A stretch of 64,000 nucleotides of DNA, taken from the NCBI GenBank assembly GCA_963795935.1, contig CAWCJO010000018.1, positions 1 through 64,000 on the forward strand. Direction: 5' to 3'. This document shows positions 7,986-17,860 of the stretch, in pieces. The position numbers were made by a program, and so were the translations under genes. Every line of letters starts with the position of its first letter. The first letter of the stretch is position 1. The DNA comes from JAICMB01 sp963795935. Lineage in GTDB: Bacteria > Acidobacteriota > Terriglobia > Bryobacterales > Bryobacteraceae. The notes beneath the pieces are model-generated. The model searched no databases. It saw nothing but the letters and a program-made list of their open reading frames with translations, and had not been told where the DNA came from.

Positions 7986-8817
7986 TGTGATTGCGACACC
8001 GCTGTACCGGCTGATCGGAGCCGAAAACTTCGTCGATACCAGCTCGCAAGGCTTTCGCGCCGTCAATGATGAACAAGTATTTGCGGTCCGTGGGCAAACC
8101 TTGCTCTCGCAAGCGCGTTAACAGCGTCTTGACGGCGGCCGCGTTCTCCGTCGCGCCGGCCGCGATACCCAGGATGTGCTTCTTTCCTTCCTCATCGACT
8201 CCCACGGCGCTGAGCACGTGCTGTGCCCCAAAGCGTTGGCCATCGATGTAGATCACCAGGATTTCGACCTTGTCCCAGCGCCGCTCTTGCAACTGCTGCA
8301 GTTGCGCCGTGCTCGCCTCGATGGCTTTGCGGCTGATGGCGCTGCGCGACACCCCCACCGTTTCCGCCATCCGCGGCAGAACTTCCTGGTATTCCCGGGT
8401 CGACACCCCGCGCAGCAGAGCGCCCAACATGTGCTGAGCGAGACCTCGATCCCGGCGCAGCATCTCATAGGCGGGGACCTTCACTTCACCTTGGCTCTTG
8501 TGCCGTAGCCGGGGCCGTTTCACTTTCATCTTCCGGTCCGCCAGTTGCACACTGCCCGCTTGCGATCCATGGTGGCGGATCTCGCCGCTAGCTTTGCCGG
8601 GAGTGCGTGCGCCGGCGAGTTGCTCGGCGCTCAGGAGCAGAATCTGTTCCAGCGTTTGATGCCCGATTTCATAGATCACGGTCTCCACCACCTGGCTGGC
8701 ATTCTGGATCAAGTTGACGATGGGGAGCAGGATCTGCCCGTTGGCTTGGCAGAACTGTTCGATGACGGCTGCCGACTCGCGCGCGGCGCGGGTCACGATG
8801 TGATAAGGTTTTTTCAC
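7986..8817 (-). pseudogene. IS256-family transposase, N-terminal part
   Basis: This encodes about the first 277 residues of the transposase, from MKKPYHIVTRAARESAAVIE to VQRCRNH. Two catalytic Asp residues of the DDE triad are visible, in VIYIDGQRFGAQHVL and LFIIDGAKALRAG, and the zinc-free helical insert begins after them. The reading frame then runs into intron RNA sequence. The remaining C-terminal part is at 3073-3525. Before the intron arrived this was probably an intact gene of ~425 residues. Confidence 0.85.
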
Positions 8818-8917
8818 GGCGGTAGGTTCCTTTCGGTTTTTCTGCGTCTGGCAACCGGATTCTATCGAATCGGCGCCAACCGCCGCCTACCAACCTTCAA
8901 CTAAACTTGGGACGCCC

Positions 8918-10038
8918 TCGAAGAACCTTTACAGGATCTGGAATCGGATGTCATCCGGGAGTTACTTTCCAGCGCCAGTGCGGACGGTGAAGATCCCGAA
9001 AGCCCATGGCGGAGAGAGGACGCTGGGGATACCGACGGTCTCAGATCGAATTGCACAAATGGTCGTGAAGAATCGACTGGAAGCAGTGGTGGATCCACTA
9101 TTCCTGCCGGCATCGTACGGGTATCGCCCGAAGAAGTCGGCGCTGGATGCGGTGGGACAGGCCCGGCAGATGTGTTGGGCTTATGACTGGGTTTGCGATC
9201 TGGACATCAAGGGCTTCTTCGATAATCTCGATCAGATCTGATGATGCGGGCGGTAAGAAAACACGCGCAAGAGCGGTGGATGGAACTTTACATTGAGCGT
9301 TGGCTGAAAGCACCGGCGCAAGATGAAGAGGGACGTCTGCTGAAGCGTGAACGAGGTACTCCGCAAGGAGGAGTGATCAGCCCCCTGTTGGCCAATCTGT
9401 TTCTGCACTATGCGTTCGATTTGTGGATGTGGCGAAATTGGTCGCATCTGCCGTTCGAGCGGTACGCGGATGACATTATCGTCCATTGCAGGACAGAGCG
9501 GGAAGCGAACCAGGTGCGTGTCAAGCTAACGGCACGGTTGAAGCAGTGTGGGTTGGAACTGCATCCGGAGAAGACGAAAGTGGTCTATTGCAAGGATGCC
9601 AATCGGAAAGAGATTCACCCGAACGAGAAGTTCGACTTTCTGGGGTTTACGTTTCGGCCTCGGAGAGCGAAGAATCGGAAAGGGAAGATCTTTTGTAGTT
9701 TCAGTCCAGCCATCTCGAAGAGTGCGGCACAGACAATCCGGGATGAGATCCGAGGATGGAAGTTGCATCGCTGTACAGGGCAGGCCATCGAAGATCTTGC
9801 CAGGAAGATCAATCCCAAACTTCGGGGATGGTTCAACTACTATGGGCGCTTCACGCCTTCAGCGCTCCGGCCCATCGAGAGGCATGTCGGCCAATCGTTG
9901 GTTCGCTGGGCTTGTCGGAGATATAAGAAGCTACGCAATCACCGGAGTCGGGCATGGGCCTGGCTGATGCAGGTTCTCGATCGTCAGCCAGACCTGCTTG
10001 CACTTTGGGAGCACCAGCGTAGTCGGTTTTCACCATAG
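8918..10038 (+). pseudogene. Group II intron reverse transcriptase, truncated and frameshifted
   Basis: The readable protein starts inside the first reverse transcriptase block (KNLYRIWNRMSSGSYFP, then VRTVKIPKAHGGERTLGIP). It lacks the first ~60-80 residues. It continues with ASYGYRPKKSALDAV and VCDLDIKGFFDNLD, after which a single missing base near 9236 shifts the frame. The rest is open: MMRAVRKHAQERWM, GTPQGGVISPLLANLFLH, FERYADDIIVHC with the catalytic YADD, FDFLGFTFRPR, and the maturase region INPKLRGWFNYYGRF. The sequence differs clearly from the RT at 6146-7432, so it is a separate lineage. Confidence 0.88.
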
Positions 10039-10072
10039 GAGCTGTATGAGTGGAGACGCTCACGTACAGTTC
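10039..10072 (+). ncRNA. Group II intron domain V (second intron)
   Basis: GAGCTGTATGAGTGG and CACGTACAGTTC form a 34-nt domain V hairpin directly after the reverse transcriptase stop. It is followed by a domain VI stem (GGGAGAGCC ... GGGGCTACTTAAC) ending near 10112. Confidence 0.88.
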
Positions 10073-10302
10073 TGGGAGAGCCTCGGGGTGAGATTCCCAG
10101 GGGCTACTTAACTATAAGATGGGGAACTCGCGTCGCAGAGGAGAGACGTGCAAATTGCGCGACCGTCGAATTTTGATTGCATGATGAGGTCGAGCCAAGC
10201 GCCCGATCCTCACACGCACGGCAGGGCAGCGGCGCGCCCGGGCGGAACGCCGCGCGGACGGCCGAGGCCCTCAAGCGGCAGCGCGCGGCTCACCCAGCGC
10301 CG

Positions 10303-10581
10303 CTACGACGAGGATTCCTCCCCTCGCCGCGCCGCCCACCTCTTGCGCTGCGCCTCCGCCATGCGTTTGCGCGCCTCGGGGCTGAAATGGCGGCGCTTAC
10401 CGGAATTGGAGTTGTCCTCCTCCGCCGTTTCCGTTCCGGTCGCGTTTTGTTCCGACATCCACTTCGGCGGCCGCCCGCGGCGCTTTCCGCCTCCTTGCGC
10501 AATCCGTTCCAAAGCTAAAATCGCAGCTTCAATCTGTTCCCGCTCGTTCCGAAGCTGCACGAGCATCGCATTAATATCCAT
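10303..10581 (-). CDS. Small basic protein with AT-hook-like motif
   Basis: A 92-residue protein of unknown function. It has three visible parts: an N-terminal helix (MDINAMLVQLRNEREQIEAA), a KRRGRPPKW core resembling an AT-hook that could bind the minor groove of DNA, and a basic helical tail (HFSPEARKRMAEAQRKRWAA). I recall similar short proteins as common in acidobacteria, but I cannot name a family. It is oriented away from the ilv operon and shares its upstream region. The frame is intact and the start is the first ATG of the helix. It could act as a nucleoid or regulatory protein. Confidence 0.6.
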   Translation of the reverse strand: MDINAMLVQLRNEREQIEAAILALERIAQGGGKRRGRPPKWMSEQNATGTETAEEDNSNSGKRRHFSPEARKRMAEAQRKRWAARRGEESSS

Positions 10582-10717
10582 AGAAATTTTTTAAATAACA
10601 GTGTACCCATTTGAGCTATCCTTCTACATTCCCTTCGTCAGGACGCTGCCGATTAGCATTTTTTATACGGCGATACGATTGCATTTGCAAAGCGCATAGG
10701 ATAACCTGAGTATACCA

Positions 10718-10849
10718 ATGATCTCTCCGGCGAGGAAAACGGCAGCCGCTAGCGCCCTACCGGGCAACGCGCCGGTTGTCCTCCCGCTGGATCGGGTTTC
10801 CAAGCTGGTTCCTATTATTATTCAGGTCGCCGTACCCGGCCCTGACTGA
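10718..10849 (+). CDS. ilvL: ilv operon leader peptide (attenuator)
   Basis: A 43-codon open frame begins at ATG 10718 and stops at TGA 10847. Its C-terminal half is packed with branched-chain residues: PVVLPL, then VSKLVPIIIQVAV, including three consecutive ATT Ile codons (10814-10822) and several Val and Leu codons. It sits ~90 bases upstream of ilvB and ~30 bases before a terminator hairpin. This is the layout of classical ilv leader peptides, in which ribosomes stalling at scarce charged tRNA-Ile/Val/Leu prevent termination. The ribosome binding site is weak (GAG 8-10 bases upstream). The codon content, position and RNA pairing make this reading strong despite the small size. Confidence 0.8.
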   Translation: MISPARKTAAASALPGNAPVVLPLDRVSKLVPIIIQVAVPGPD

Positions 10850-10882
10850 TCGGAACCTGGGAAACAAGAAGTTTCGAGGGCC
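10838..10882 (+). promoter_or_regulatory. Candidate antiterminator pairing in ilv leader
   Basis: GGCCCT at 10838-10843, inside the last codons of the leader peptide, can pair with AGGGCC at 10877-10882. This pairing uses up the 5' arm of the terminator. A ribosome that reaches the leader stop codon covers the first segment and frees the terminator; a ribosome stalled at the Ile codons leaves it exposed and lets the antiterminator form. Confidence 0.6.
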
Positions 10883-10922
10883 ATCGGCGGGGCGCACAGC
10901 CTTTCCGGTGGCCTTTTAATTT
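10879..10922 (+). terminator. Intrinsic terminator / attenuator before ilvB
   Basis: GGCCATCGG (10879-10887) pairs with CCGGTGGCC (10905-10913) with one G-U pair. A small inner stem GGC/GCC closes around a 5-base loop, and TTTTAATTT follows. It lies between the leader peptide and ilvB (ATG 10943), so it can abort transcription before the structural genes. Confidence 0.75.
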
Positions 10923-10942
10923 CAGACTCAAATTTTCAAACT

Positions 10943-12714
10943 ATGTCGAACGCAACTGCACCTCGCCTCGCCGCCTCGCACGAGGCCAAACTCATGAGCG
11001 GCGCCCAGATTCTGCTGGAGTGCCTGGTCCGCGAAAACGTCGATTGCATTTTCGGCTACCCCGGCGGCGTCACGCTGCCGCTCTACGACGCCATGTACGA
11101 CCACCCCATCCGCCACGTCCTGGTGCGGCACGAGCAGAACGCCTGCTTCGCCGCCGAAGGCTACGCGCGCTCGACCGGGCAGAGTCGGCGTCTGCTGCGC
11201 CACCTCCGGCCCCGGCGCCACCAATCTGGTCACCGGCCTGGTCGACGCCATGATGGATTCCATTCCCGTCGTCGCCATCACCGGCCAGGTCTCGACGAAA
11301 CTCATCGGCAGCGACGCCTTCCAGGAAGCCGACACGTTCGGCATCACGCGCTCCTGCACCAAGCACAACTTCCTGGTCAAGAACGTCGCCGATCTGCCGC
11401 AGACCATCCACGAAGCGTTCTACATCTGCGCTTCCGGCCGCCCCGGCCCCGTGCTCGTCGACATCCCCAAGGACGTCTTCCAGGCGCAGTACCACTACGC
11501 CCCGGTCTCCACCATTCATCTGCCCGGCTACAAGGTCTACACCGAAGGCCACACCGGCCAGATCCGCCGCGCCGCGCAAATGATGTGGGAAGCCGAGCGG
11601 CCGTTCGTTTACGCCGGCGGCGGCATCGTCGCGGCGGACGCCTCGGCCGAGCTGCGCGAACTTGTCGAAACTCTCGACGTCCCGGCCGTGAACACGCTCA
11701 TGGGTCTCGGCGCGCTGCCCTCGCACCACCCCAATTTCATCAGCATGCCCGGCATGCACGGCAGCTATGCGGCCAATATGGGCATGACCCATGCCGATCT
11801 GCTGATCGCCCTCGGCGTGCGCTTCGACGATCGCGTTACCGGCCGCCTCTCGGCCTTCGCGCCGCACGCCAAAGTGATTCACGTCGATATCGATCCCGCT
11901 GAGATCGGCAAGAACCGCGCCGCCGATCTGCCCATCGTCGGCGACGTCAAGCGCGTGCTGGCGAAGCTCAACAAGATTCTCCAAGAGGCCGAACCCGCCG
12001 AGCGCTCGAAGAACGCCGCCGCGCGCCAAGCCTGGTGGACGCAGATCCGCGCTTGGAAAGAAGAGCATCCCCTGACGTCCCGAATTCTCCACCACCGAAA
12101 TCAAGCCGCAGCACCTGATGGCGCGAAATCGACCGCCTCTCCGGCGGCCAGGCGCTCGTCACCTCCGACGTCGGCCAGCATCAGATGTGGGCCGCGCAGT
12201 TCATCCGCTTCAACGAGCCGCGGCTGTGGCTCAATTCCGGCGGCCTCGGCTCCATGGGCTTCGGACTGCCCGCCGCCATCGGCGCCCAATTCGCGCGCCC
12301 CGACAAGCTGGTCTTCGCCATCGTGCGGCGACGGCGGATTCCAGATGTCGATCCCGGAGCTCGCCACCATCGCCAATCACGCGCTGCCCATCAAGATCAT
12401 CGTCATGAACAACGGCTATCTCGGCATGGTCCGGCAATGGCAGGAGCTGTTCTACAACAACCGCCTCTCCTCAGGTCCAACTCGATACCTTCCCGGACGC
12501 CGAGAAGCTGGCCGGCGCTTACGGATTCAAGGGCCGCACCATCGAGACGCCCGAACGAGCTGCGCCCCGCGCTCGAAGAGGCCGTGCAGCGAGCCGGGTC
12601 CCTATCTTCTTGAACGTTCGCGTGTCGCCGTTTGAGAACGTGTATCCCATGGTGCCGGCCGGCGGCGCCATCAACGAAATGGTGCTGCGGCCGCCGCAGC
12701 CGGTCGAAGCGTAA
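10943..12714 (+). CDS. ilvB: Acetolactate synthase large subunit (frameshifted in sequence)
   Basis: Catalyses the ThDP-dependent condensation of pyruvate with pyruvate or 2-oxobutyrate, the first common step of valine and isoleucine synthesis. Read across frames it gives ~590 residues, normal for the family. The N-terminal ThDP domain (IFGYPGGVTLPLYDAMYD, HEQNACFAAEGYAR with the catalytic Glu), the central FAD-binding domain (GRPGPVLVDIPKD, GVRFDDRVTGRL) and the C-terminal ThDP site (LGSMGFGLPAAIGAQ, GDGGFQMSIPEL, NNGYLGMVRQWQ) are all present. Single-base indels occur near 11185, 12080, 12120, 12325, 12470 and later. All functional motifs are conserved, so these look like sequence errors. 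ilvN follows 15 bases downstream. Confidence 0.9.
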
Positions 12715-12729
12715 GCGGGAGATCGCAAC

Positions 12730-13291
12730 ATGCTCCAGATCATTTCACTACTGGTCGAAAACAAACCCGGCGCGCTTGATGCGCGTCACCGGCCTGCTGA
12801 CCGCGCGCGGCTACAACATTGAAAGCCTGACGGTCGCGCGCACGCTCGACCCGACGCTCTCGCGCATGACCATCGAGGTCGACGTGGACCCGGCGCTGCG
12901 CGCCCAGGTCATCAAGCAGATGAACAAGCTGATCAACGTGCTGCAGGCGTCCGACCTCACCGAGAGTCCCGGCCGTCACGCGCGAAATGGTGCTGCTGCG
13001 CGTCCGCGCCGCGCTGCCCAACCGCACCGCGATCCTCAAGGAAGCCGAGATTTTCGGCGCGCGCGTCGTGGATTCCTCCACCGAAGGTTTCGCGCTCGAA
13101 GCCACCGGCGATCCCGAAAAGCTGGACGAGTTCATCGACGTCATGCGCAGCTATGGCGAAATTGAGGTCACGCGCTCCGGCGCCGTGGCGGTATCGCTCG
13201 AAGCCAAAGAAACTGCGCCTGTCGCCGCCGGTGCCAGCGCGGCACCGCCGAAGCCGCTGCAGACAGGAAAAGTAAATGAAGTCTACAAAAT
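12730..13291 (+). CDS. ilvN: Acetolactate synthase small (regulatory) subunit
   Basis: Regulatory partner of IlvB that mediates valine feedback. It starts MLQIISLLVENKPGAL, an ACT domain, then RVTGLLTARGYNIESLTVA. The second regulatory domain (LLRVRAALPNRTAILKEAEIFGARVVD, GDPEKLDEFIDVMRSYGEIE) follows. Frameshifts are present near 12770 and 12965. The C-terminus is uncertain: the apparent Ala/Pro-rich tail (APVAAGASAAPPKP) runs into the start of ilvC without a clean stop, probably because of another indel. The end given is the base before the ilvC start. It is third in the operon counting the leader. Confidence 0.85.
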
Positions 13292-14340
13292 ATGCCCAAA
13301 CGCTACTACGAAAAAGACGGCAATATCGCCGCTGTTCAAAGACAAGACGGTAGCCATTATCGGCTACGGCAGCCAGGGCCACGCCCACGCGCTGAACCTG
13401 CGCGACTCCGGCGTCAACGTCATGGTCGGCCTGTACCCGGCAGCAAGAGCGCCGCCAAGGCCGAAGCCGCCGGGCTGAAGGTGCTTCAGTCAGCCGACGC
13501 CGCCAAGACCGCCGACATCACCATGATCCTGGTCTCCGATCACATCCAGGGCGATCTCTACAACAACGAGATCGCGCCGCACATGACCGCGGGCAAGACG
13601 CTGATGTTCGCCCACGGCTTCAACATCCACTTCGGCCAGATCAAGCCGCCCGCCGGACGTCGACGTTTCCATGATCGCGCCCAAAGCTCCCGGCCATCGC
13701 GTCCGCGAGCTGTTCACCGAAGGCGTCGGCGTCCCCGCGCTGGTTGCCGTCCACCAGGACGCCTCCGGGCAACGCGCTCGAAAACGCGCTGGCCTATGCG
13801 CTGGCGCTGGGCTGCCTGAAGGCCGGCGTGATCGAGACCACGTTTCAAGGAAGAGACCGAAAGCGATCTGTTCGGCGAGCAGTCCGTCCTTTGCGGCGGC
13901 GTCAGCGAGCTGATCCGCGCCGGTTTCGAAACGCTGGTCGAAGCCGGCTACGCTCCCGAGATCGCCTACTTCGAGTGCCTGCACGAATTGAAGCTGATTG
14001 TCGATCTGATCTACGAGGGCGGGCTCGGGCTACATGCGCTACTCCGTCTCCGATACGGCCGAGTATGGCGACTACACGCGCGGCCCGCGCATCGTGACCG
14101 AGCAGACGCGCGCCGAAATGAAGAAGATTCTGTCCGAGATTCAGTCCGGCCAATTCGCCCGGGAGTGGATCGACGAAAACAAGACGGGCCGTCACAAGTT
14201 CCTCGCCATGCGCGAAGGCGGCGCACGACCAGCCCGTCGAACAAGTCGGCCGCGAGCTGCGCCAGATGATGACGTTCCTGAAGAAGAAGAAAGAGGCCGG
14301 CGTTCCGCAGGAGCAGGCGTCGAAAGCCGCCAACGCCTAG
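13292..14340 (+). CDS. ilvC: Ketol-acid reductoisomerase (frameshifted in sequence)
   Basis: Converts acetolactate or acetohydroxybutyrate to the dihydroxy acid using NAD(P)H and Mg2+. The N-terminal part reads MPKRYYEKDGNIA, then the Rossmann motif VAIIGYGSQGHAHALNLRDSG. The metal-binding knotted domain includes LFGEQSVLCGGVSELIRAGF with the conserved Glu, YFECLHELKLIVDLIYEGG, and the C-terminal YSVSDTAEYGDY. Total length across frames is ~350 residues, as in class I enzymes. Indels lie near 13320, 13440, 13655, 13765, 13850, 14030 and 14222. It is followed after 9 bases by cimA. Confidence 0.92.
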
Positions 14341-14349
14341 AAAGCCATT

Positions 14350-15968
<1,619 letters not shown>

Positions 15969-16000
15969 CTCGGTGCAAAATTGAGGCCATGACAGCATTT

Positions 16001-17599
16001 TCTCATTGAAAGATGAGCCTGAACGGGGGGGTGAGGGGATCAGGCGCTGAGTCTCCTTTCCGATGATGTTTCGACGCCCCGGGGCCGACCAACGGGAGGC
16101 GCACGGGAGCTGCAAACTTTCGCCATGAATTTCTTTTTCTTAGGAAGGTTTTTGTTTTCGTTTTCGTTTTGTCCCCCGGAGCGGCGACGCTCCCTCGGGC
16201 GCGGCGAAGTCTCAGGCGCTTTGGGTCCGCCGGAACCGTTGGAAGAGCTTGCGTTTGGCCGTCTGCATGTCGCGAGCGGCTTCGGTGTCGGATTGGGCTT
16301 GGGCAAAGCGATCCAGTTCCTTCAGCGTGACGCCCGGCCGCAGCCGGTTCTCGCAATCGCGCGACTCGCGGAATAACTCGAAGGGGGTGGCCCAGCGCAA
16401 GTAGACGCGCCGGCGTTTGCCGTGGGCATCCGTAAGGATCTTGGGCACGGCGCAAGGACGATGGAAGTTGACGTAGGGGTTCAGATGCTGGCGGTGAAAT
16501 TGATCCATGGCCTCGGCGTGTTTCGCATCGATGTGGCCGAAGCCGATGTGCTTGCGAATGACGGCTCCATTCTTGCATTCCACTAAGCCGTTGTCGCCGG
16601 TATGATGCGCCCGCGACTTGGTTTGCTCGATGTGCAGTTTTTCCAGCATCCGCGCGACGGTGTAGTTGATAAACTCGCTGCCATTGTCGGAATGAAAGCC
16701 GCGGATCGCGAAGGGGAACTGCGCGAGCATGGCTTCCAGCACCGGCAGGAGCCAGTATTCGGAGATTTGCGGCGTGGCCGCCACAATCTCCCACTGCGTC
16801 ACTTGATCGACGGCGTTGATGTGATACAGCCCTTTGCGGCCATCCTGGTCGCCTGCCCTGGGGCGAAGGCCACGGCTCAGCTTGTCATCTGATAAGCAGA
16901 CCCATGCCGTCTGGCTCAGGGCCTGCACGGTATCGATGCGCAGGTATCCGGGCGAGCCCTGCGTCTGTGGCTTGCGCCGCTGGCCGATGGGAATCGGCGT
17001 GGGCCGCGTGGGTTGGTAGCTGATGTTGCGTTTGCGGTAGGCTTGCGAGTTGCGCAATCGGTACAGGTGGGCCACCGAAATCCTGGCCAGGCGCTGGTAG
17101 GCGGCTTGGCCGTATTCGTCGTATTCGCGTTCCAAGATGCGCCGGGTTGCCGGTCCGCTCAAGTTCCCGTGCGCCTGGTCGACATAGGCCAGCAGATCCA
17201 CATCGGCGCTTGTGTAGCGCGCGACGAATTTGGTGCGTTGATAGACCGCCGCTTTTACCCGCCCGCAGCTGCCATACGCCGCGATCAGCCGCGTCGTCTG
17301 GGCGCGGCTCAGACCGGTCATGCGCCCGATGTAGCGTCGCACCAAACCCTTGCCCGGCCGGTTCAGGCTGGCGTACTGATGGCGCACCAGCGTCCGCTCC
17401 ACCCAAGCGTAGACCTCCTCGCGCCGCTGCCCGGCAAACCGCACCTCGCCGCTGCCGGCCAGGAACACCCGGATCTGCTCCAGGCTCCCCGCTTCGGAAT
17501 CGTCCATGCTGATGATCAATCCCCAGCATCCCGATTTTTCCCTTCAGGCTCATCTTGTGTGAGAATCCAGGCCCCCGTTCAGGCTCATCTTGCGTGAGA
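16001..17599 (-). mobile_element. IS481-like (rve) insertion sequence, copy 1
   Basis: The element is bounded by the repeat GATGAGCCTGAAC. The left end begins TCTCATTGAAAGATGAGCC at 16001, and the right end, read on the minus strand from 17599, begins TCTCACGCAAGATGAGCC. The right end has two tandem copies of this unit about 38 bp apart. It carries one transposase gene on the minus strand and a T-rich 3' tail (16125-16170) with TTTTCG hexamer repeats. It lies 32 bases after cimA. A second, diverged copy is at 40355-41991. I could not find a clear target duplication. Confidence 0.85.
16212..17519 (-). CDS. DDE transposase, rve integrase core (IS481-like)
   Basis: A 435-residue transposase, open throughout. 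The N-terminal half holds a helix-turn-helix (LVRRYIGRMTGLSRAQTTRL) and a second DNA-binding region ending YQPTRPTPIPIGQRRK. The catalytic core has LRIDTVQ (first Asp), FHSDNGSEFINY (second Asp) and NGLVECKNGAVIRKH (Glu). The usual D-x-G-D loop after the first Asp is interrupted by about 23 extra residues (QTAWVCLSDDKL region, 16853-16924). The C-terminal part with WATPFELFRES is complete. The exact ISfinder group (IS481 or ISNCY) is not settled from sequence alone. The frame is intact, unlike the second copy. Confidence 0.85.
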   Translation of the reverse strand: MIISMDDSEAGSLEQIRVFLAGSGEVRFAGQRREEVYAWVERTLVRHQYASLNRPGKGLVRRYIGRMTGLSRAQTTRLIAAYGSCGRVKAAVYQRTKFVARYTSADVDLLAYVDQAHGNLSGPATRRILEREYDEYGQAAYQRLARISVAHLYRLRNSQAYRKRNISYQPTRPTPIPIGQRRKPQTQGSPGYLRIDTVQALSQTAWVCLSDDKLSRGLRPRAGDQDGRKGLYHINAVDQVTQWEIVAATPQISEYWLLPVLEAMLAQFPFAIRGFHSDNGSEFINYTVARMLEKLHIEQTKSRAHHTGDNGLVECKNGAVIRKHIGFGHIDAKHAEAMDQFHRQHLNPYVNFHRPCAVPKILTDAHGKRRRVYLRWATPFELFRESRDCENRLRPGVTLKELDRFAQAQSDTEAARDMQTAKRKLFQRFRRTQSA

Positions 17600-17610
17600 T
17601 AACAGTATGA

Positions 17611-17626
17611 CCGCGATTGATCGCGG
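17611..17626. promoter_or_regulatory. Palindrome upstream of RelBE-like pair
   Basis: CCGCGATTGATCGCGG is a perfect 7-bp inverted repeat with a 2-base centre, ending 12 bases before the antitoxin start. This is where toxin-antitoxin complexes usually bind to autoregulate. The role is inferred from position. Confidence 0.5.
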
Positions 17627-17638
17627 TAAAATGGCTCA

Positions 17639-17860
17639 ATGAACCTCGCCCGGATTCAAGAGATCATCGAGGAGATGCCGGTCGAAGAGCAAACTGCGTT
17701 GGCCGCCTGGATCGTCGATCGGGACCGCGCCCGCTGGGACGAAGAGATCGAGGCCGACTTCTCGCAAGGTGGAGCGGGAATGGAACTGCTCGATAAGGTG
17801 AAGAAACAGGTGAGCGAAGGCCTGTCGCGGCCTTTTTCCGAACGCCGCCCCGACAGGTGA
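17639..17860 (+). CDS. Small acidic antitoxin-like protein
   Basis: A 73-residue acidic protein (NLARIQEIIEEMPVEEQTAL, then VDRDRARWDEEIEADFSQGG). Its size, acidic middle and coupling to a RelE/ParE-type gene identify it as the antitoxin of the pair. The DEEIEADFSQGGAG segment resembles the toxin-wrapping part of addiction-module proteins of the RelB/ParD-like kind, but there is no obvious ribbon-helix-helix. The stop overlaps the toxin start by 4 bp. Expression is probably self-regulated through the palindrome at 17611-17626. Confidence 0.75.
   Translation: MNLARIQEIIEEMPVEEQTALAAWIVDRDRARWDEEIEADFSQGGAGMELLDKVKKQVSEGLSRPFSERRPDR

Larger units (their letters stand above)
3026..8916 (-). mobile_element. 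IS256-family element carrying a nested intron and IS21
   Basis: The outer ends are a 26-bp inverted repeat with one mismatch: the left end starts GGCGTCCCGAGTTTAGTT at 3026, and the right end (to 8916), read on the minus strand, starts GGCGTCCCAAGTTTAGTT. Both continue GAAGGTTG. The transposase gene between them is split in two pieces (7986-8817 and 3073-3525, both minus strand) by a group II intron, which in turn holds an IS21 element. No exact target duplication is visible at the outer ends. To the right the element abuts the truncated reading frame of a second intron-encoded reverse transcriptase. Confidence 0.85.
8917..10112 (+). mobile_element. Second group II intron, 5' part lost
   Basis: This is the 3' portion of a different group II intron on the plus strand, cut off at its 5' side by the right end of the IS256 element. 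What remains is most of the reverse transcriptase frame, domain V at 10039-10072 and a domain VI hairpin (10073-10112) with a bulged A and a terminal TTAAC. All 5' RNA domains and the protein's N-terminus are missing, and I could not find them on the other side of the IS256 element. It cannot splice or move by itself. Confidence 0.85.

Noticed and set aside
10670..10717. Sigma70-type promoter for the ilv leader
   Set aside because: TTGCAT/TTGCAA and TAGGAT/TATACC candidates exist, but none has a 16-18-base spacing, so no promoter was annotated.
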